64,000 bases of DNA from Nannocystis punicea (GCF_026965555.1 NZ_CP114040.1:9956001-10020000); one strand, 5' to 3'. Positions 26,596-35,825 are shown, numbered from the stretch's first letter. Numbers and translations are program-made. The notes: generated from the sequence alone by a model not told the origin.

Positions 26596-29331
26596 TCACC
26601 CCACCTTGGCAGCTTGGGACTTCTTCTTCCCGGCCTTTTTCTTCCCGGCCTTCTTCGACCCCGCCTTCTTCGTCGCCTTCTTCGTCGCCTTCTTCGCCCC
26701 CGCCTTCTTCGGCGACTTCTTCGGCGACTTCTTCGCCCCCGCCTTCTTCACCCACTTCTTCGTCCCTGCCTTCTTCACCCCCGCCTTCTTCGTCGACTTC
26801 TTCGGCGACTTCTTCGCCCCCGCCTTCTTCACCGCCTTCTTCGTCGCCTTCTTCGTCGACTTCTTCGCCCCCGCCTTCTTCGTCGCCCTCTTCGCCGTCT
26901 TCTTCGCCTTCGTCGACTTCTTCGCCTCCGCCTTGGTCGACTTCTTCGCCCCCGCCTTCTTCGCCCGGGACTTCGTCGACTTCTTCGCCCCCGCCTTCTT
27001 CGCCCCGGACTTCGTCGACTTCTTTTTCACCTTTTGCGTCGCGGCCTTCTTCGCGCGTGTCGCCGACTTCTTCGCATCGGACCGGCTCGCGCTCCCGGGC
27101 GCGCGAGCCGGCGGTCCTTCGCGGTCGGCCAGTTGCCGCAGCTCGAAGGAGTCGTAGGGCAGGTCGTACTCGTGGAAGACCTCCGCGTGATTGACGAAGT
27201 TCGGGAACGCGTCGACCAGATCGGCGCAGGCGTGCAGCGCCCGGCGCTGGATCTCCGACAGCTGCTCGGGCGCGCCTTCGGGGAACAGCACGCGGAAGAG
27301 CACCTCCAGCGACTCCACCTGCGAGAGCGGATCTTGCTCCCGCAGCGCCTCCGTGAGCGCGTCCATGTGCCGCGCGAGCACCTCCTCGGGCAGATGCTCG
27401 CGCGCGACGGCGGCGACGTCCCCGGCGAAGAACGGCGCCAGCTCGGCCATGGACTCTTCGATCGGCGACCCGTCGATCGCGTACGGTTCGATCGCCGCGA
27501 TCCACTCCGGCGCAGGTCGCTTCACCCGCGCTGCCAGCAGCACCGCCAGCAGGAAGCGCACCATGTTGTCTTGTTCGGCCTCGAACGCCCGCTCGAACGC
27601 CGCCCGCGACGCCTGTGCCGTCGCAGTCATGCCCAGCCCCAGGGCCGCGCGTCCGCGGTCCGCCGGCGTCGCGCCCGCTCGCAGGCGCCGCGCGAACAAC
27701 TCGATCACCCCGGCCTCGCCGCGCCCGGCATGCGCCAGCAACAACTCCCCGGCGCGGGCGACCGATTCGTCCGTGTCGGCGGCGAGCGCCTCGAAGCGCG
27801 CCAGCGATGGACGCATCGCCGTCATCCACGCCTCGTACGATTTGCGGTCCTCCGAGATGTAGGCGAGCCGCAGCACCGCGACCAGGAAGTCGATCACGCG
27901 CCGCTCCACCGCGGGCCGCGACGCCTGCAGCGGCAGCAGCTTCGCCAGCACCGTCGCGACCCGGTACGTCGCCGGATACACGCTGCCCTGATGCTCGATC
28001 TCCGGCCAGATCTGGTCCAGCGAATACTCCGCGATCGCAGGATCGTCGGCGAGCGCGCCCTTGACGTGGAGCGGCAGCTCCTTGCCGCCGCCGAACGCGG
28101 TCTCCACCCGCGCCCACGACCCCGGACCGAGCGCAGCCACCAGCTCGGGCGACGGCTGCAGCCGCTTCAGCGCGGCGAGCGTGACCTCCTCGTCGTGGGC
28201 CTCGTGGAAGGCCTCGCGCACGAACGACGGATCGTCCTGCGTGCGCTCCTCGTCGTAGCTCGCGAAGCCCGGGAGGAAGCAGTCCCAATTGTCGTACTCG
28301 TTGAGCGAGTGCTCGCCCTCCGTCGCCAGCGTGAGCTCCGCCGCGCCCGTCGCGTCGTGCAGCGTCCACACGCCCTTGCCCCCGCCCGTCGACGTGTACG
28401 AGACGATTCGCGCCCCCGTGAGGTCGTAGTATTCGACCTTGCTCGGCGGCCGCTTCGGGTCGTCGCCCGCGATCGCCTCGAACACCAGTCGGTCATCGTA
28501 ATAGCGGCGCACGTGGTGCGGCCGGACCTCTTCCATGCGCACCGAGTAGAGCCTCTGCGCCTGCGCGTCATAGAACGTCTCGGTGCGGTCGTCCTCGCCG
28601 TTGCGGTAGAGCGTCGCACTGCGGACCGCCGGCGGGTCGCTGTCTCTGTAATAGAACGACTGGACCATGTCGCCGTTTTCTGCCCACCGCTTGGACACCC
28701 ACAATCGGCCGTCCTCGTAGGTGTCCTCTTCGCGCGGCGTGCCCGCGGGTTCGTGCAGGCTGCGCTCGCCGAGCACCCCGTTACGATCCCAGACGCGCCG
28801 CTCCCCGCGGAGCTCGCCGCTCTCCAGGGCGCTCCGCTGCAGCACCCACCCCTGCTCCGCCGGATCGTAAAACGCCTCCGTCGGCACGTTCGCCGGCCGC
28901 GGCGGCAGCGGCTCGCCGTCGCGCCCCACCGGCCGCCCCTGCGCGTCGAACGTCCGCTCCGTCACCACGTAGCCGTCGTCGAGCTCGCGCTCGATGACGT
29001 ACACCGCCTCGCCGAGGCCCGGGTCCCAGTACTTGTCCTCCGGCGACCGCCCGTCCAGCCGGGTCCAGCGCATCAAGCCCACCCAGGCGTTCTTGACCAG
29101 GTCCTTGGCCCCGCTCTGCGACTCCGAGCCGTCCGGGTGGAAGCGGCGATACGTGAGCTGCTGCTTCCCGTCGCCCCACTCCTCGACGCACTCGACCTCG
29201 CCGCTCGGCCGCCACGCCGTCCAGGTGTCGACGCGCCGACCTTCCGCGTCCTTGGGCCCCGAGTTCCAGGCCTCGTCCTCCCAGAACGCGTCGACAGGAA
29301 CGTGTGCGGGCTTCGGGGGGTGCTTCGACAT
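26596..29331 (-). CDS. MORN-variant/HEAT-like protein with histone H1-like lysine-rich tail
   Basis: The 911-residue protein has three parts. Residues 1-320 are short repeats of YwqK/MORN-variant type (phrases such as EDGRLWVSKRW and RRVWDRNGVLGERS). Residues 340-740 are helical repeats of HEAT/ARM character. The last 155 or so residues are low-complexity KKAGAKKSTKK-type repeats (bases 26600-27090) like the tails of histone H1. The tail predicts binding to DNA or another polyanion. No enzyme motif is seen. A fragment copying its promoter and first 20 codons lies at 30923-31140. The ATG at 29331 is shared with that copy. Function unknown. Confidence 0.8.
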   Translation of the reverse strand: MSKHPPKPAHVPVDAFWEDEAWNSGPKDAEGRRVDTWTAWRPSGEVECVEEWGDGKQQLTYRRFHPDGSESQSGAKDLVKNAWVGLMRWTRLDGRSPEDKYWDPGLGEAVYVIERELDDGYVVTERTFDAQGRPVGRDGEPLPPRPANVPTEAFYDPAEQGWVLQRSALESGELRGERRVWDRNGVLGERSLHEPAGTPREEDTYEDGRLWVSKRWAENGDMVQSFYYRDSDPPAVRSATLYRNGEDDRTETFYDAQAQRLYSVRMEEVRPHHVRRYYDDRLVFEAIAGDDPKRPPSKVEYYDLTGARIVSYTSTGGGKGVWTLHDATGAAELTLATEGEHSLNEYDNWDCFLPGFASYDEERTQDDPSFVREAFHEAHDEEVTLAALKRLQPSPELVAALGPGSWARVETAFGGGKELPLHVKGALADDPAIAEYSLDQIWPEIEHQGSVYPATYRVATVLAKLLPLQASRPAVERRVIDFLVAVLRLAYISEDRKSYEAWMTAMRPSLARFEALAADTDESVARAGELLLAHAGRGEAGVIELFARRLRAGATPADRGRAALGLGMTATAQASRAAFERAFEAEQDNMVRFLLAVLLAARVKRPAPEWIAAIEPYAIDGSPIEESMAELAPFFAGDVAAVAREHLPEEVLARHMDALTEALREQDPLSQVESLEVLFRVLFPEGAPEQLSEIQRRALHACADLVDAFPNFVNHAEVFHEYDLPYDSFELRQLADREGPPARAPGSASRSDAKKSATRAKKAATQKVKKKSTKSGAKKAGAKKSTKSRAKKAGAKKSTKAEAKKSTKAKKTAKRATKKAGAKKSTKKATKKAVKKAGAKKSPKKSTKKAGVKKAGTKKWVKKAGAKKSPKKSPKKAGAKKATKKATKKAGSKKAGKKKAGKKKSQAAKVG

Positions 29332-29432
29332 CGCAAGCGCGAGGGTGTCCGCGCCGCGTGTCGCTGTCAACCGAGCTCACGCCCGTGCGCTCCTTCGCGC
29401 ATGTCCGAACGGACCTATCCGATCGGGCATGT
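29208..29432. repeat. Duplicated 5' region, copy 1 (intact gene)
   Basis: The upstream region and first codons of the 26596-29331 gene match 30923-31140 with few differences. Copy 1 belongs to the intact gene. The match ends near the shared GATCGGGCATGTCA. Confidence 0.85.
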
Positions 29433-29572
29433 CATGATTCATATCGAAGCGAGGAGACCGCGGATGATGCCAGGAGCGCGAGGACGCGGACCCGGCCACG
29501 GCGATGAACCCAGGGGTCCCGGTCAAGTCTTCGACCTCCCGCCGGCGCTCGTACCGGTTCAATCGTTGCGGC

Positions 29573-29664
29573 CTACCAGTTCGGCACGAGCACGTAGCTG
29601 GCCGGGTCGGCGCGGTCGTACGCGATCTCGACCGCACGGTTCACGAACGCCGCCTCGTCACGCC
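29573..29664 (-). pseudogene. Orphan C-terminal fragment of the DUF3592-like gene
   Basis: This stretch translates to DEAAFVNRAVEIAYDRADP and then ASYVLVPNW before a stop. It is nearly identical to the end of the protein at 33266-33796 (DEAAFVNRGVEVAYDRADP). No upstream part is present, so it is a gene-end fragment left by duplication, deletion or recombination. Confidence 0.85.
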
Positions 29665-29681
29665 ATGATGGAAGGCTCCAG

Positions 29682-30797
29682 TCAGCGTATGCGTCGAACC
29701 GCCCGTACGGCGCGCCGGTACTCTTGGGGAGAGCCAAGCGCCACGACATAGCCCCAACACAGCACGTCTCCGTTTTCGAGGGCGGCACAGGTATGTTCTC
29801 TCGACGGAGCGATGTCGATGACAGGTGAGCCGAGCCTGTAAACGACAGATCTGGACGGACCTACCTGATATTCGTCTTGACGGACTCCGCTCGGCACACG
29901 CCCCCAGCATCGAACCGTGTCTCCCTCCATCAGAGCGCAGGTCTGGTCCCCGCCGCAGCGGAGCAGGCTGACGGAGTCGGGGAGCTCGAACGCGGGCGTC
30001 ACGCGAAACTTGTCGCTTCCTCCCACCCCGGGACCGTAACCCCAGCACTGCACACCTCGCGCCGAACGGATGCAGAAGTGATAGTCGCCGCCGCAAATTT
30101 CGCTCGCTCCTCCGTCGAGGGGCACGAGCTCCGGAGGCTCTATCTGCTCCCCGAGCGGATCGTCCCAACACTTCACCTCCCCGTCGAACGTCAGCGCGCA
30201 GAACCGCCGATAGCCGCTGGCGAGGCTCTTGACCGGAGTCCCCACGTCGATCGTCAGCGAGTCGGTGGTCGAACCTTGTCCCTCGGCGCCGAAGCGCGCG
30301 CAGTTCACGACGCCGGGCTTTCCGTGGGCGGGTAAGAAGCACAACATCTCATCGCCGAGGGCGATGGCCGTCGCGGTTCCCCTCGCCACGATGGAGAGCG
30401 GGACCGGCCCGAATGCACTGCCCCAGCACTGCACGCCTCCGTTGGTGAGGAGCGCGCAGGTGTTGTGCTCCTTCGCCGAGAGTGAAACGGCCGGGCCATC
30501 GATGTCGACGGCACCGGCCCGCGCCGGGTGCTCATTGTCACCGATGTAGCGCAGACGTCGAGGTGCGTACGAGCCGATGTATGGAGTTCCCCAGCAGCGA
30601 ACAGCCCCGCCGTCGAGAACCGCACACGAGTGAGACGCCCCGGCCCCGAGGCTGACACCCTCACCACCCAGGCGAAGCGGCTCGGCTCGTTCCAGCTGCG
30701 CGAGTTGCCGTGAAATGAGGGTATTCTCCCATTCGCCCCGGCATCCGGCGAGAAGCGCGCAGAGGGATGCCGCCAGAAGCGAACGTTCAAGGGTCAC
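29682..30797 (-). CDS. RCC1-repeat lipoprotein
   Basis: The 371-residue protein starts at GTG with a lipoprotein signal (SLLAASLCALLAGC). It contains about five RCC1-type blades with the phrase C-A-L-x-x-G-x-V-x-C-W-G (CAVLDGGAVRCWG, CALLTNGGVQCWG, CALMEGDTVRCWG). Such Cys-containing RCC1 beta-propellers are common as myxobacterial surface proteins; their ligands are unknown. GAGG sits about nine bases before the GTG. The frame continues open upstream through a pseudogene, which is not part of it. Base composition is lower in GC than in flanking housekeeping genes. Confidence 0.88.
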   Translation of the reverse strand: MTLERSLLAASLCALLAGCRGEWENTLISRQLAQLERAEPLRLGGEGVSLGAGASHSCAVLDGGAVRCWGTPYIGSYAPRRLRYIGDNEHPARAGAVDIDGPAVSLSAKEHNTCALLTNGGVQCWGSAFGPVPLSIVARGTATAIALGDEMLCFLPAHGKPGVVNCARFGAEGQGSTTDSLTIDVGTPVKSLASGYRRFCALTFDGEVKCWDDPLGEQIEPPELVPLDGGASEICGGDYHFCIRSARGVQCWGYGPGVGGSDKFRVTPAFELPDSVSLLRCGGDQTCALMEGDTVRCWGRVPSGVRQDEYQVGPSRSVVYRLGSPVIDIAPSREHTCAALENGDVLCWGYVVALGSPQEYRRAVRAVRRIR

Positions 30798-31352
30798 GGT
30801 TGAGGTCCTCAAATGGGCTTCTCTGCCAGTTTTCCAAGCGCACGCTCGTACTTCTTCTGCAGAAGATTTCGTTGCACCCTCTGAGGTTCGGGACGCAGAG
30901 ATCAGGAGCAGGTCTCGAGGACGGGGACCGCCACGACGTCCAGGTGCCTTCCGCGTCCTTCGGCCCCGAGTTCTAGGCGTCGTCCTCCCAGAACGCGTCG
31001 ACAGGAACGTGTGCGGGCTTCGGGGGGTGCTTCGACATCGCAAGCGCGAGGGTGTCCGCGCCGCGTGTCGCTGTCAACCGAGCTCACGCCCGTGCGCTCC
31101 TTCGCGCATGTCCGAACCAACATATCCGATCGGGCATGTCACCGTTCGTCGGCATCGCGGTTCCAGCAGGTGTTCGCTGCTTCTCTGAAGATAGCTCCGT
31201 TCTTCGAATTCACTCGTCGGACAGTCGGCGCATCCATTCACTGGAGTCGTTCCTCGCGGCGTCGCGCCGACCGAGCGCGGCATGTTGTCCAGCACCAGGC
31301 GGACGCGCGTCGAAGGCTTCTCCGGCCTGTGCCGCACGCATCACGTTCGACA
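30798..31352 (-). pseudogene. Gene-start remnant (copy 2 of the 5' duplication) within a 555-base gap
   Basis: Bases 30923-31140 repeat 29208-29432. On the minus strand the copy starts at ATG 31041 and reads the same first 19 residues (MSKHPPKPAHVPVDAFWED), then an in-frame TAG, after which similarity continues for only a few codons. It is a dead duplicate of the MORN/HEAT gene start. The remaining bases to 31352 show no gene. Confidence 0.85.
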
Positions 31353-32165
31353 CTACTGCTCGATGCGTCGAATACACCGAAACCCGTCGTCGGACGACGC
31401 GCTGCTGAACGGGAATTCGCCCGAGAACCCCGCAGGCTCGGTTTGTGGGTACACCTCGAAATCGAAGGGAGCAGATTGGCCGAACGACCCCCCTCTTCGG
31501 GCGAAGAGCCGCTCCTCCTCCGCCAATACCAACTCCGCGACGTTCCCGGCGAGATCCATCACCCCGTGGTAGCTCTTTCCCGCCGGCTTCGATCCCACAG
31601 GCCAGGTGGAGTCGGCATTGCAACCGTACCAGGAACCCTCGGCGCGCGGCTGGGCCATCACGGCGCGCTCACATGTCGGAAGCTCGTCACCCCAGGGAAA
31701 TCTGCGCGCCGCATCTCCGCCACGCGCCATCCATTCCCACTCCCACTCGGTCGGCAAACTCATCTTCCTCCAGGCGCAATACTGCAGGGCATGGCCGATC
31801 CCGACGCAGTTCATGGGGTGATCCCCGCGACCGACTTTTCGATAATTGCAGCCCACATTGCGGTGTCTCTCTCTACAAAACCCCGCGCGAACGCACCGAT
31901 CAAATTCATCGCTGACCAGCCGAATTTCCCCGGAGCAATGACCGGCCGCGACACATTCGCTATACTCCGCGACGGTGACCTCGGCCGCGTCTGCATGGAA
32001 CGATCGAACCGTCCTGATGCTCCCGTGGTTATCCAGGAACCGGCCGCCGGGGATCAAGATCAATTCGTCGACGGCTGTGTTCGTGCGCGAGGCTGCACGG
32101 CAGCCTCCGGCGAAGTGCACCAGGACACACAGAACACACAGGAAGCTTTTCCCGACAAAGTTCAC
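31353..32165 (-). CDS. SUMF1/FGE-sulfatase-domain lipoprotein
   Basis: A 270-residue protein with GTG start, AGGGAG ribosome-binding site eight bases before it, and a lipoprotein signal ending HFAGGC. The C-type-lectin-like SUMF1 fold is shown by VTVAEYSECVAAG, LPTEWEWEWMARGG, RFPWGDELP, DLAGNVAELV and the terminal ARRGGSF...GFRC. The Cys pair that performs formylglycine formation is not evident, so it is probably a binding domain or structural protein. Several extra Cys suggest disulfides outside the cytoplasm. Confidence 0.88.
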   Translation of the reverse strand: MNFVGKSFLCVLCVLVHFAGGCRAASRTNTAVDELILIPGGRFLDNHGSIRTVRSFHADAAEVTVAEYSECVAAGHCSGEIRLVSDEFDRCVRAGFCRERHRNVGCNYRKVGRGDHPMNCVGIGHALQYCAWRKMSLPTEWEWEWMARGGDAARRFPWGDELPTCERAVMAQPRAEGSWYGCNADSTWPVGSKPAGKSYHGVMDLAGNVAELVLAEEERLFARRGGSFGQSAPFDFEVYPQTEPAGFSGEFPFSSASSDDGFRCIRRIEQ

Positions 32166-32419
32166 TCACTGACTCCCTGAAACGCTCGTCGTACTCGATC
32201 GACTGGACGAAGTCCGTCGCAGTCCCGGCCCCGCGGAGCTTGCTGCGCACCGCCAGTGGCTTGCCGCCCTCGTCGTACAGGTTCTCGGCCCCGCTGGCGT
32301 CGGGCGCCGTCTGCTTGGCAGCAGGTTCGCCGCTTCCTGAGCATGGGCCCGAAGACCGACCTCCCGGCGACAGAGAATCTGGCCCAGACACGGCGCAAAG
32401 GTTACTCTAACTCCCGACG

Positions 32420-33171
32420 ATGATCGCCAGGCCTCCACGCGTCCTCGCTGCAGCGCTGCTGGTGATGTCCGCCTGCGCCCAGCGACCTTTGCGAGCGCAA
32501 AAATCCGGCGTTGGTGCAGAAAGTGGCGCTCTACCTCGATTGTCCGAGCATGTCGCCGCCGACACTCCCGACAGCTCGCCATCGGTCGTCCTGCAGAAGA
32601 GCCCCTGCCGGACGGCGACGGAGACGGTCTACCGGATATCGTGGACCGATGCCCTTTGGAGCCTGAAGTCCGCGATGGCTTCCTGGACGAAGACGGATGC
32701 CCAGATAGGGTTCCGAAACGCATTTGCACCGAGCCAGGTTCGGAGCATGTAAGCTTTCCCCGAAAACGGCAAACGAAATTGGAACCGAGATCGGCAAGCA
32801 CGCTCCATCGCGTGGCAGTATTCCTGAGAGAGAATCCGCAGTACCGCATCCAGGTCCGCGGCCACGCCTCATCGGACGAGTCTCCCTCCGAGGAAGTGCT
32901 GCAAGCGCTCAGCTTACGACGAGCTCGCGCGGTCCAAGAATACCTCACGAGGACCCTGAAGATCTCCATGGCTCGCCTGGAGCTTCAGGCGCTCGGTGCG
33001 ACGGAACCATTTCCGTGCGGCTCCGGTGATGTCGATAAACGGGATCGCCGGGTCGACTTCATGGTGCTTCCTTCACCTCCGAGAGCGTACGAAGGGCCTC
33101 TGGAGGCGCGGCTGGTCCAGCCGCGTCTGCTCGCCACCCTTCGACCGTCAAGAGCTGCCGAACAGGAGTGA
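32420..33171 (+). pseudogene. OmpA-family lipoprotein broken by a frameshift
   Basis: From ATG 32420 a lipoprotein signal (VLAAALLVMSAC) leads into one frame that ends at 32752. Another frame continues with PDGDGDGLPDIVDRCP, a TSP3-type calcium-binding repeat, and then an OmpA-like domain (VAVFLRENPQYRIQVRGHAS, RARAVQEYL, DKRDRRVDF) ending at 33171. The two parts make one normal OmpA protein of about 250 residues if the frame shifts near 32590-32600. Either a real disruption or a sequencing error in a Gly/Asp-rich stretch. Confidence 0.8.
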
Positions 33172-33265
33172 CAACCGCTTGGACGAGCCAACGCGCCCGA
33201 CGGCGCTCCCGCGGCATGCCCCGAGAAACGTGATGAAGACGCTCCGGCACGCAGCTTCATCTTCG

Positions 33266-33796
33266 TCACCAGTTCGGCACGAGCACGTAGGTGCGCGGGT
33301 CGGCGCGGTCGTACGCGACCTCGACCCCGCGGTTCACGAACGCCGCCTCGTCGCTCCGCGTGTCGATCAGCGTCGAGAACGGCGCCACCGGCCCGTTCAC
33401 CTGCACCGCGAGCCGGAGCTGCGTCATACTCACGCGCCGCGCCTGGACCACCCGCGCCTCGGCCCGCGCCCCGCGCTCGAGCAGCTCCTGGACCCTGACG
33501 ATCGCCCCGCGGCGTCGGCTCAGGCCGAAGCGGTAGATCGCCACGCACGCCACCACCGCGCCCACGAGCACCCCGATCGCGGTGTACAGCCGGGTCCACC
33601 CGCGCGCGACGAGCTCGCGGTCGAAGTCCGTCTGCACACCTCCGAGCCCGGCGATCTGGAACGCCTCGTTGGCGCGGGCGTACAGGACCCCGCCCACCAT
33701 CAACCCGAGGAAGCCGACGATGCCGGCGAAGATGAGCGCGACCAGCTTGTGCTGGTCGCGGGAGTCGACGATGCGGGCGGCGAGGGCGTCGTTCAT
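33266..33796 (-). CDS. DUF3592-like two-helix membrane protein
   Basis: 176 residues with membrane helices LVALIFAGIVGFLGLMVGG and LYTAIGVLVGAVVACVAIY. A soluble domain follows (ARAEARVVQARRVSMTQLRL...) ending YVLVPNW, like DUF3592 proteins whose extracytoplasmic domain has an OB-like fold. The final 30 codons are duplicated at 29573. Function unknown. Confidence 0.75.
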   Translation of the reverse strand: MNDALAARIVDSRDQHKLVALIFAGIVGFLGLMVGGVLYARANEAFQIAGLGGVQTDFDRELVARGWTRLYTAIGVLVGAVVACVAIYRFGLSRRRGAIVRVQELLERGARAEARVVQARRVSMTQLRLAVQVNGPVAPFSTLIDTRSDEAAFVNRGVEVAYDRADPRTYVLVPNW

Positions 33797-33968
33797 CGCC
33801 CCGAGTATACCCGTGCGCCCTGCTCGTGTTCGCACGCCGCTCTCGGAGCTCGACCGCGCCTGGCGGCGCCCAAGCGGGCTCGGGTGCGAGCGCATCGATT
33901 CGCAGATGAGGGAGCGACAGGTGTCGAGCATTCACGGCCGCACCAGTCCTGGCCAGCCGTTCATCGAC

Positions 33969-34355
33969 TCATCTCGCCTCGTCTGCTCGGCCTGCCCGAC
34001 GATGCATCAGGTACGCCACACCGAGGGCGCAGGCTCGCGTCGCGGCTTCAGCCAGTTGCTCCTCGGTGCCCGAGCGCAGATAGAATTCGCCGCGGAAGGG
34101 CTCTTCCTCACCGCGAAGCGCGCGGTCCACCAGGCGCTCCAGGCTGCCTCGCTCGACCGCGAGCCCCGGGAACCATCGGACGATCTCGTCGACGTTCTCG
34201 CGGACGCTCCAGTCCCAGTTCCACACGTAGTAGAGGTCGAGATCCTCCGGGTAGAGCAGATCGAGATCCTCGGGTGAAATCTGCGAAGGCACGAGCTCGA
34301 CGGTATCATGAATCGCGTTTGCGCGAGAAGACCCGCAGGAAAGCTGCCACGACAT
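33969..34355 (-). CDS. Hypothetical acidic protein
   Basis: Up to 128 residues; the convincing part starts near IHDTVELVPSQ and includes EDLDLLYPEDLDLYYVWNWD, then FPGLAVERGSLERLVDRAL and a helical end. Composition is ordinary for a small cytoplasmic protein. The start is uncertain (ATG 34355 or later). It lies in the AT-richer mosaic and may be an immunity-type or orphan gene; no family recognised. Confidence 0.5.
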   Translation of the reverse strand: MSWQLSCGSSRANAIHDTVELVPSQISPEDLDLLYPEDLDLYYVWNWDWSVRENVDEIVRWFPGLAVERGSLERLVDRALRGEEEPFRGEFYLRSGTEEQLAEAATRACALGVAYLMHRRAGRADEAR

Positions 34356-34421
34356 TCCGCGAGGTACATCGAGATGTCCCGAATTGGGCCGAATCTCTGC
34401 AGCAGGAGCCAATCCCGGGAC

Positions 34422-34457
34422 AGCTTGCGACCGACGAACGGATCTCCTTCATGCATG
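34422..34457. repeat. Short repeat shared with 35061-35098
   Basis: AGCTTGCG...CGGATCTCCT...CATGCAT recurs with few changes at 35061-35098. On the minus strand both encode MHxGDPF-type segments. They flank the gene 34449-34970 and look like remnants of a duplicated gene end. Confidence 0.6.
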
Positions 34458-34970
34458 AGGCGGGTTTTCAAAGGCCCCGCATCGCTCCGACCATTCCGTC
34501 CATTTCCCCAGGTGGTACTCGACATCTTCGTAGTTCAGCGCGCAAGGAGGAGATTTGAAGTCGCGGCGCCTCATATGCTCGACAAACTCGTCCGGAAGAC
34601 GGACATCGTACCGCTCCACGTAGATCGGGAGCCCCTCGGGCCACACCCACGTGCCATCGGTCATGTCGGCCGTACCCATTGCCTCATCCGGCGTGTCGCC
34701 CGCAAACCTGCAGTACGCGTATCCCATCTGCTCTCGTATACGGTGCCCCCTCCGCAGATACTCGCAGATCTTGCGCGCATCCGGGCTCGGTTGCTCCGAC
34801 ACGAAGTACTTGGGGTGAGGGTACTTCACGGGCCGAGACCTCGCCAACAACTCGGGGTTCTTCGCCTTTAATACGGAGAGAGCGCGCTCACGCGACTCCT
34901 CGATCCTTGCGGGCACTTGCCTAGTGTCGCACCAAAACCCAACCACGTGGAGCTTTGTCTTCCTATTCAT
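34449..34970 (-). CDS. Hypothetical protein in AT-richer mosaic
   Basis: 173 residues from ATG 34970: KLHVVGFWCDTRQVP, then RRGHRIREQMGYAYCRFAGD, TWVWPEGLPIYVERYD and a C-terminal LPDEFVEHMRRRDF. The protein-like composition is clear but no family is recognised. The DNA around its start is close to 50% GC, far below neighbours, which hints at recent acquisition. A short repeat overlaps its 3' end (34422-34457). Confidence 0.6.
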   Translation of the reverse strand: MNRKTKLHVVGFWCDTRQVPARIEESRERALSVLKAKNPELLARSRPVKYPHPKYFVSEQPSPDARKICEYLRRGHRIREQMGYAYCRFAGDTPDEAMGTADMTDGTWVWPEGLPIYVERYDVRLPDEFVEHMRRRDFKSPPCALNYEDVEYHLGKWTEWSERCGAFENPPHA

Positions 34971-35171
34971 GGAAGCTCTTGATTCTGCGGGGTGAACGTC
35001 TCCGTCCTGCCCCTCATCGTAAATCGGATGCAGCCTCCCACCCTCCCCGCATCCGAGTAGAGCTTGCGGCCGGCGAAACGGATCTCCTGCATGCATCAGG
35101 AGCGCTCCGCCGGCCTGCGTTTTCGCGCGAGGCATCGATCGCTCCGCGACCTCCGCCCCCAGGACCGAGGC

Positions 35172-35825
35172 TCACGTCGACAGGCCCGTGGGGCACGACA
35201 CGCCGGTCCCGCCGATCCCGCAGTATCCCCCCGGGTTCTTGTGTAGATACTGCTGGTGATAGTCCTCCGCGTAATAAAACGTCGGAGCCGGCAGCACCTC
35301 GGTCGTGATCTCCCCGTACGCCGCGTCGAGCAGGCGCTTCTGGTACGCGTCGCGGGACGCCTCGGCCGCCGTTTTTTGCGCCTCGCTGGTGTAGTAGATG
35401 CCGGAGCGGTACTGTGTGCCGACGTCGTTGCCCTGGCGCATGCCCTGGGTCGGGTCGTGGTTCTCCCAGAACACGCGCAGGAGCTCTTCGTAGCGGACGC
35501 GCTCGGGGTCGAAGACCACCTGCACGACCTCGTTGTGGCCGGTGCGCCCGCTGCACACCTCGCGGTAGGACGGGTTGGGGGTGTAGCCGGCGGCGTAGCC
35601 GACCATCGTCGAGATCACGCCGGGCACCTGCCAGAATTTCTTCTCGGCGCCCCAGAAGCAGCCCATGCCGAACGTGGCGATCTCGGCGCCGGCGGGGAAC
35701 GGCGGCGACATCGGCCCGCCGAGGACCGCGTGCTGCGCGGCCACCGGGATGGGCGTGTCGCGGCCGGGGAGCGCCTCTGCGGGGCGGGGCATACGGAGCT
35801 TGTCGGAGGAGGCGAACCAGGACAT
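35172..35825 (-). CDS. msrA: Peptide-methionine (S)-S-oxide reductase
   Basis: The 217-residue protein reduces Met-S-sulfoxide. The catalytic motif GMGCFWGAEKKFW is at residues 53-65. VGYAAGYTPNPSYREVCSGRTGH, FWENHDPTQG and YHQQYL follow as in MsrA, and the C-terminal CGIGGTGVSCP supplies recycling Cys residues. The first 45 residues extend beyond the minimal domain without a clear signal peptide. Start ATG 35825. Confidence 0.96.
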   Translation of the reverse strand: MSWFASSDKLRMPRPAEALPGRDTPIPVAAQHAVLGGPMSPPFPAGAEIATFGMGCFWGAEKKFWQVPGVISTMVGYAAGYTPNPSYREVCSGRTGHNEVVQVVFDPERVRYEELLRVFWENHDPTQGMRQGNDVGTQYRSGIYYTSEAQKTAAEASRDAYQKRLLDAAYGEITTEVLPAPTFYYAEDYHQQYLHKNPGGYCGIGGTGVSCPTGLST

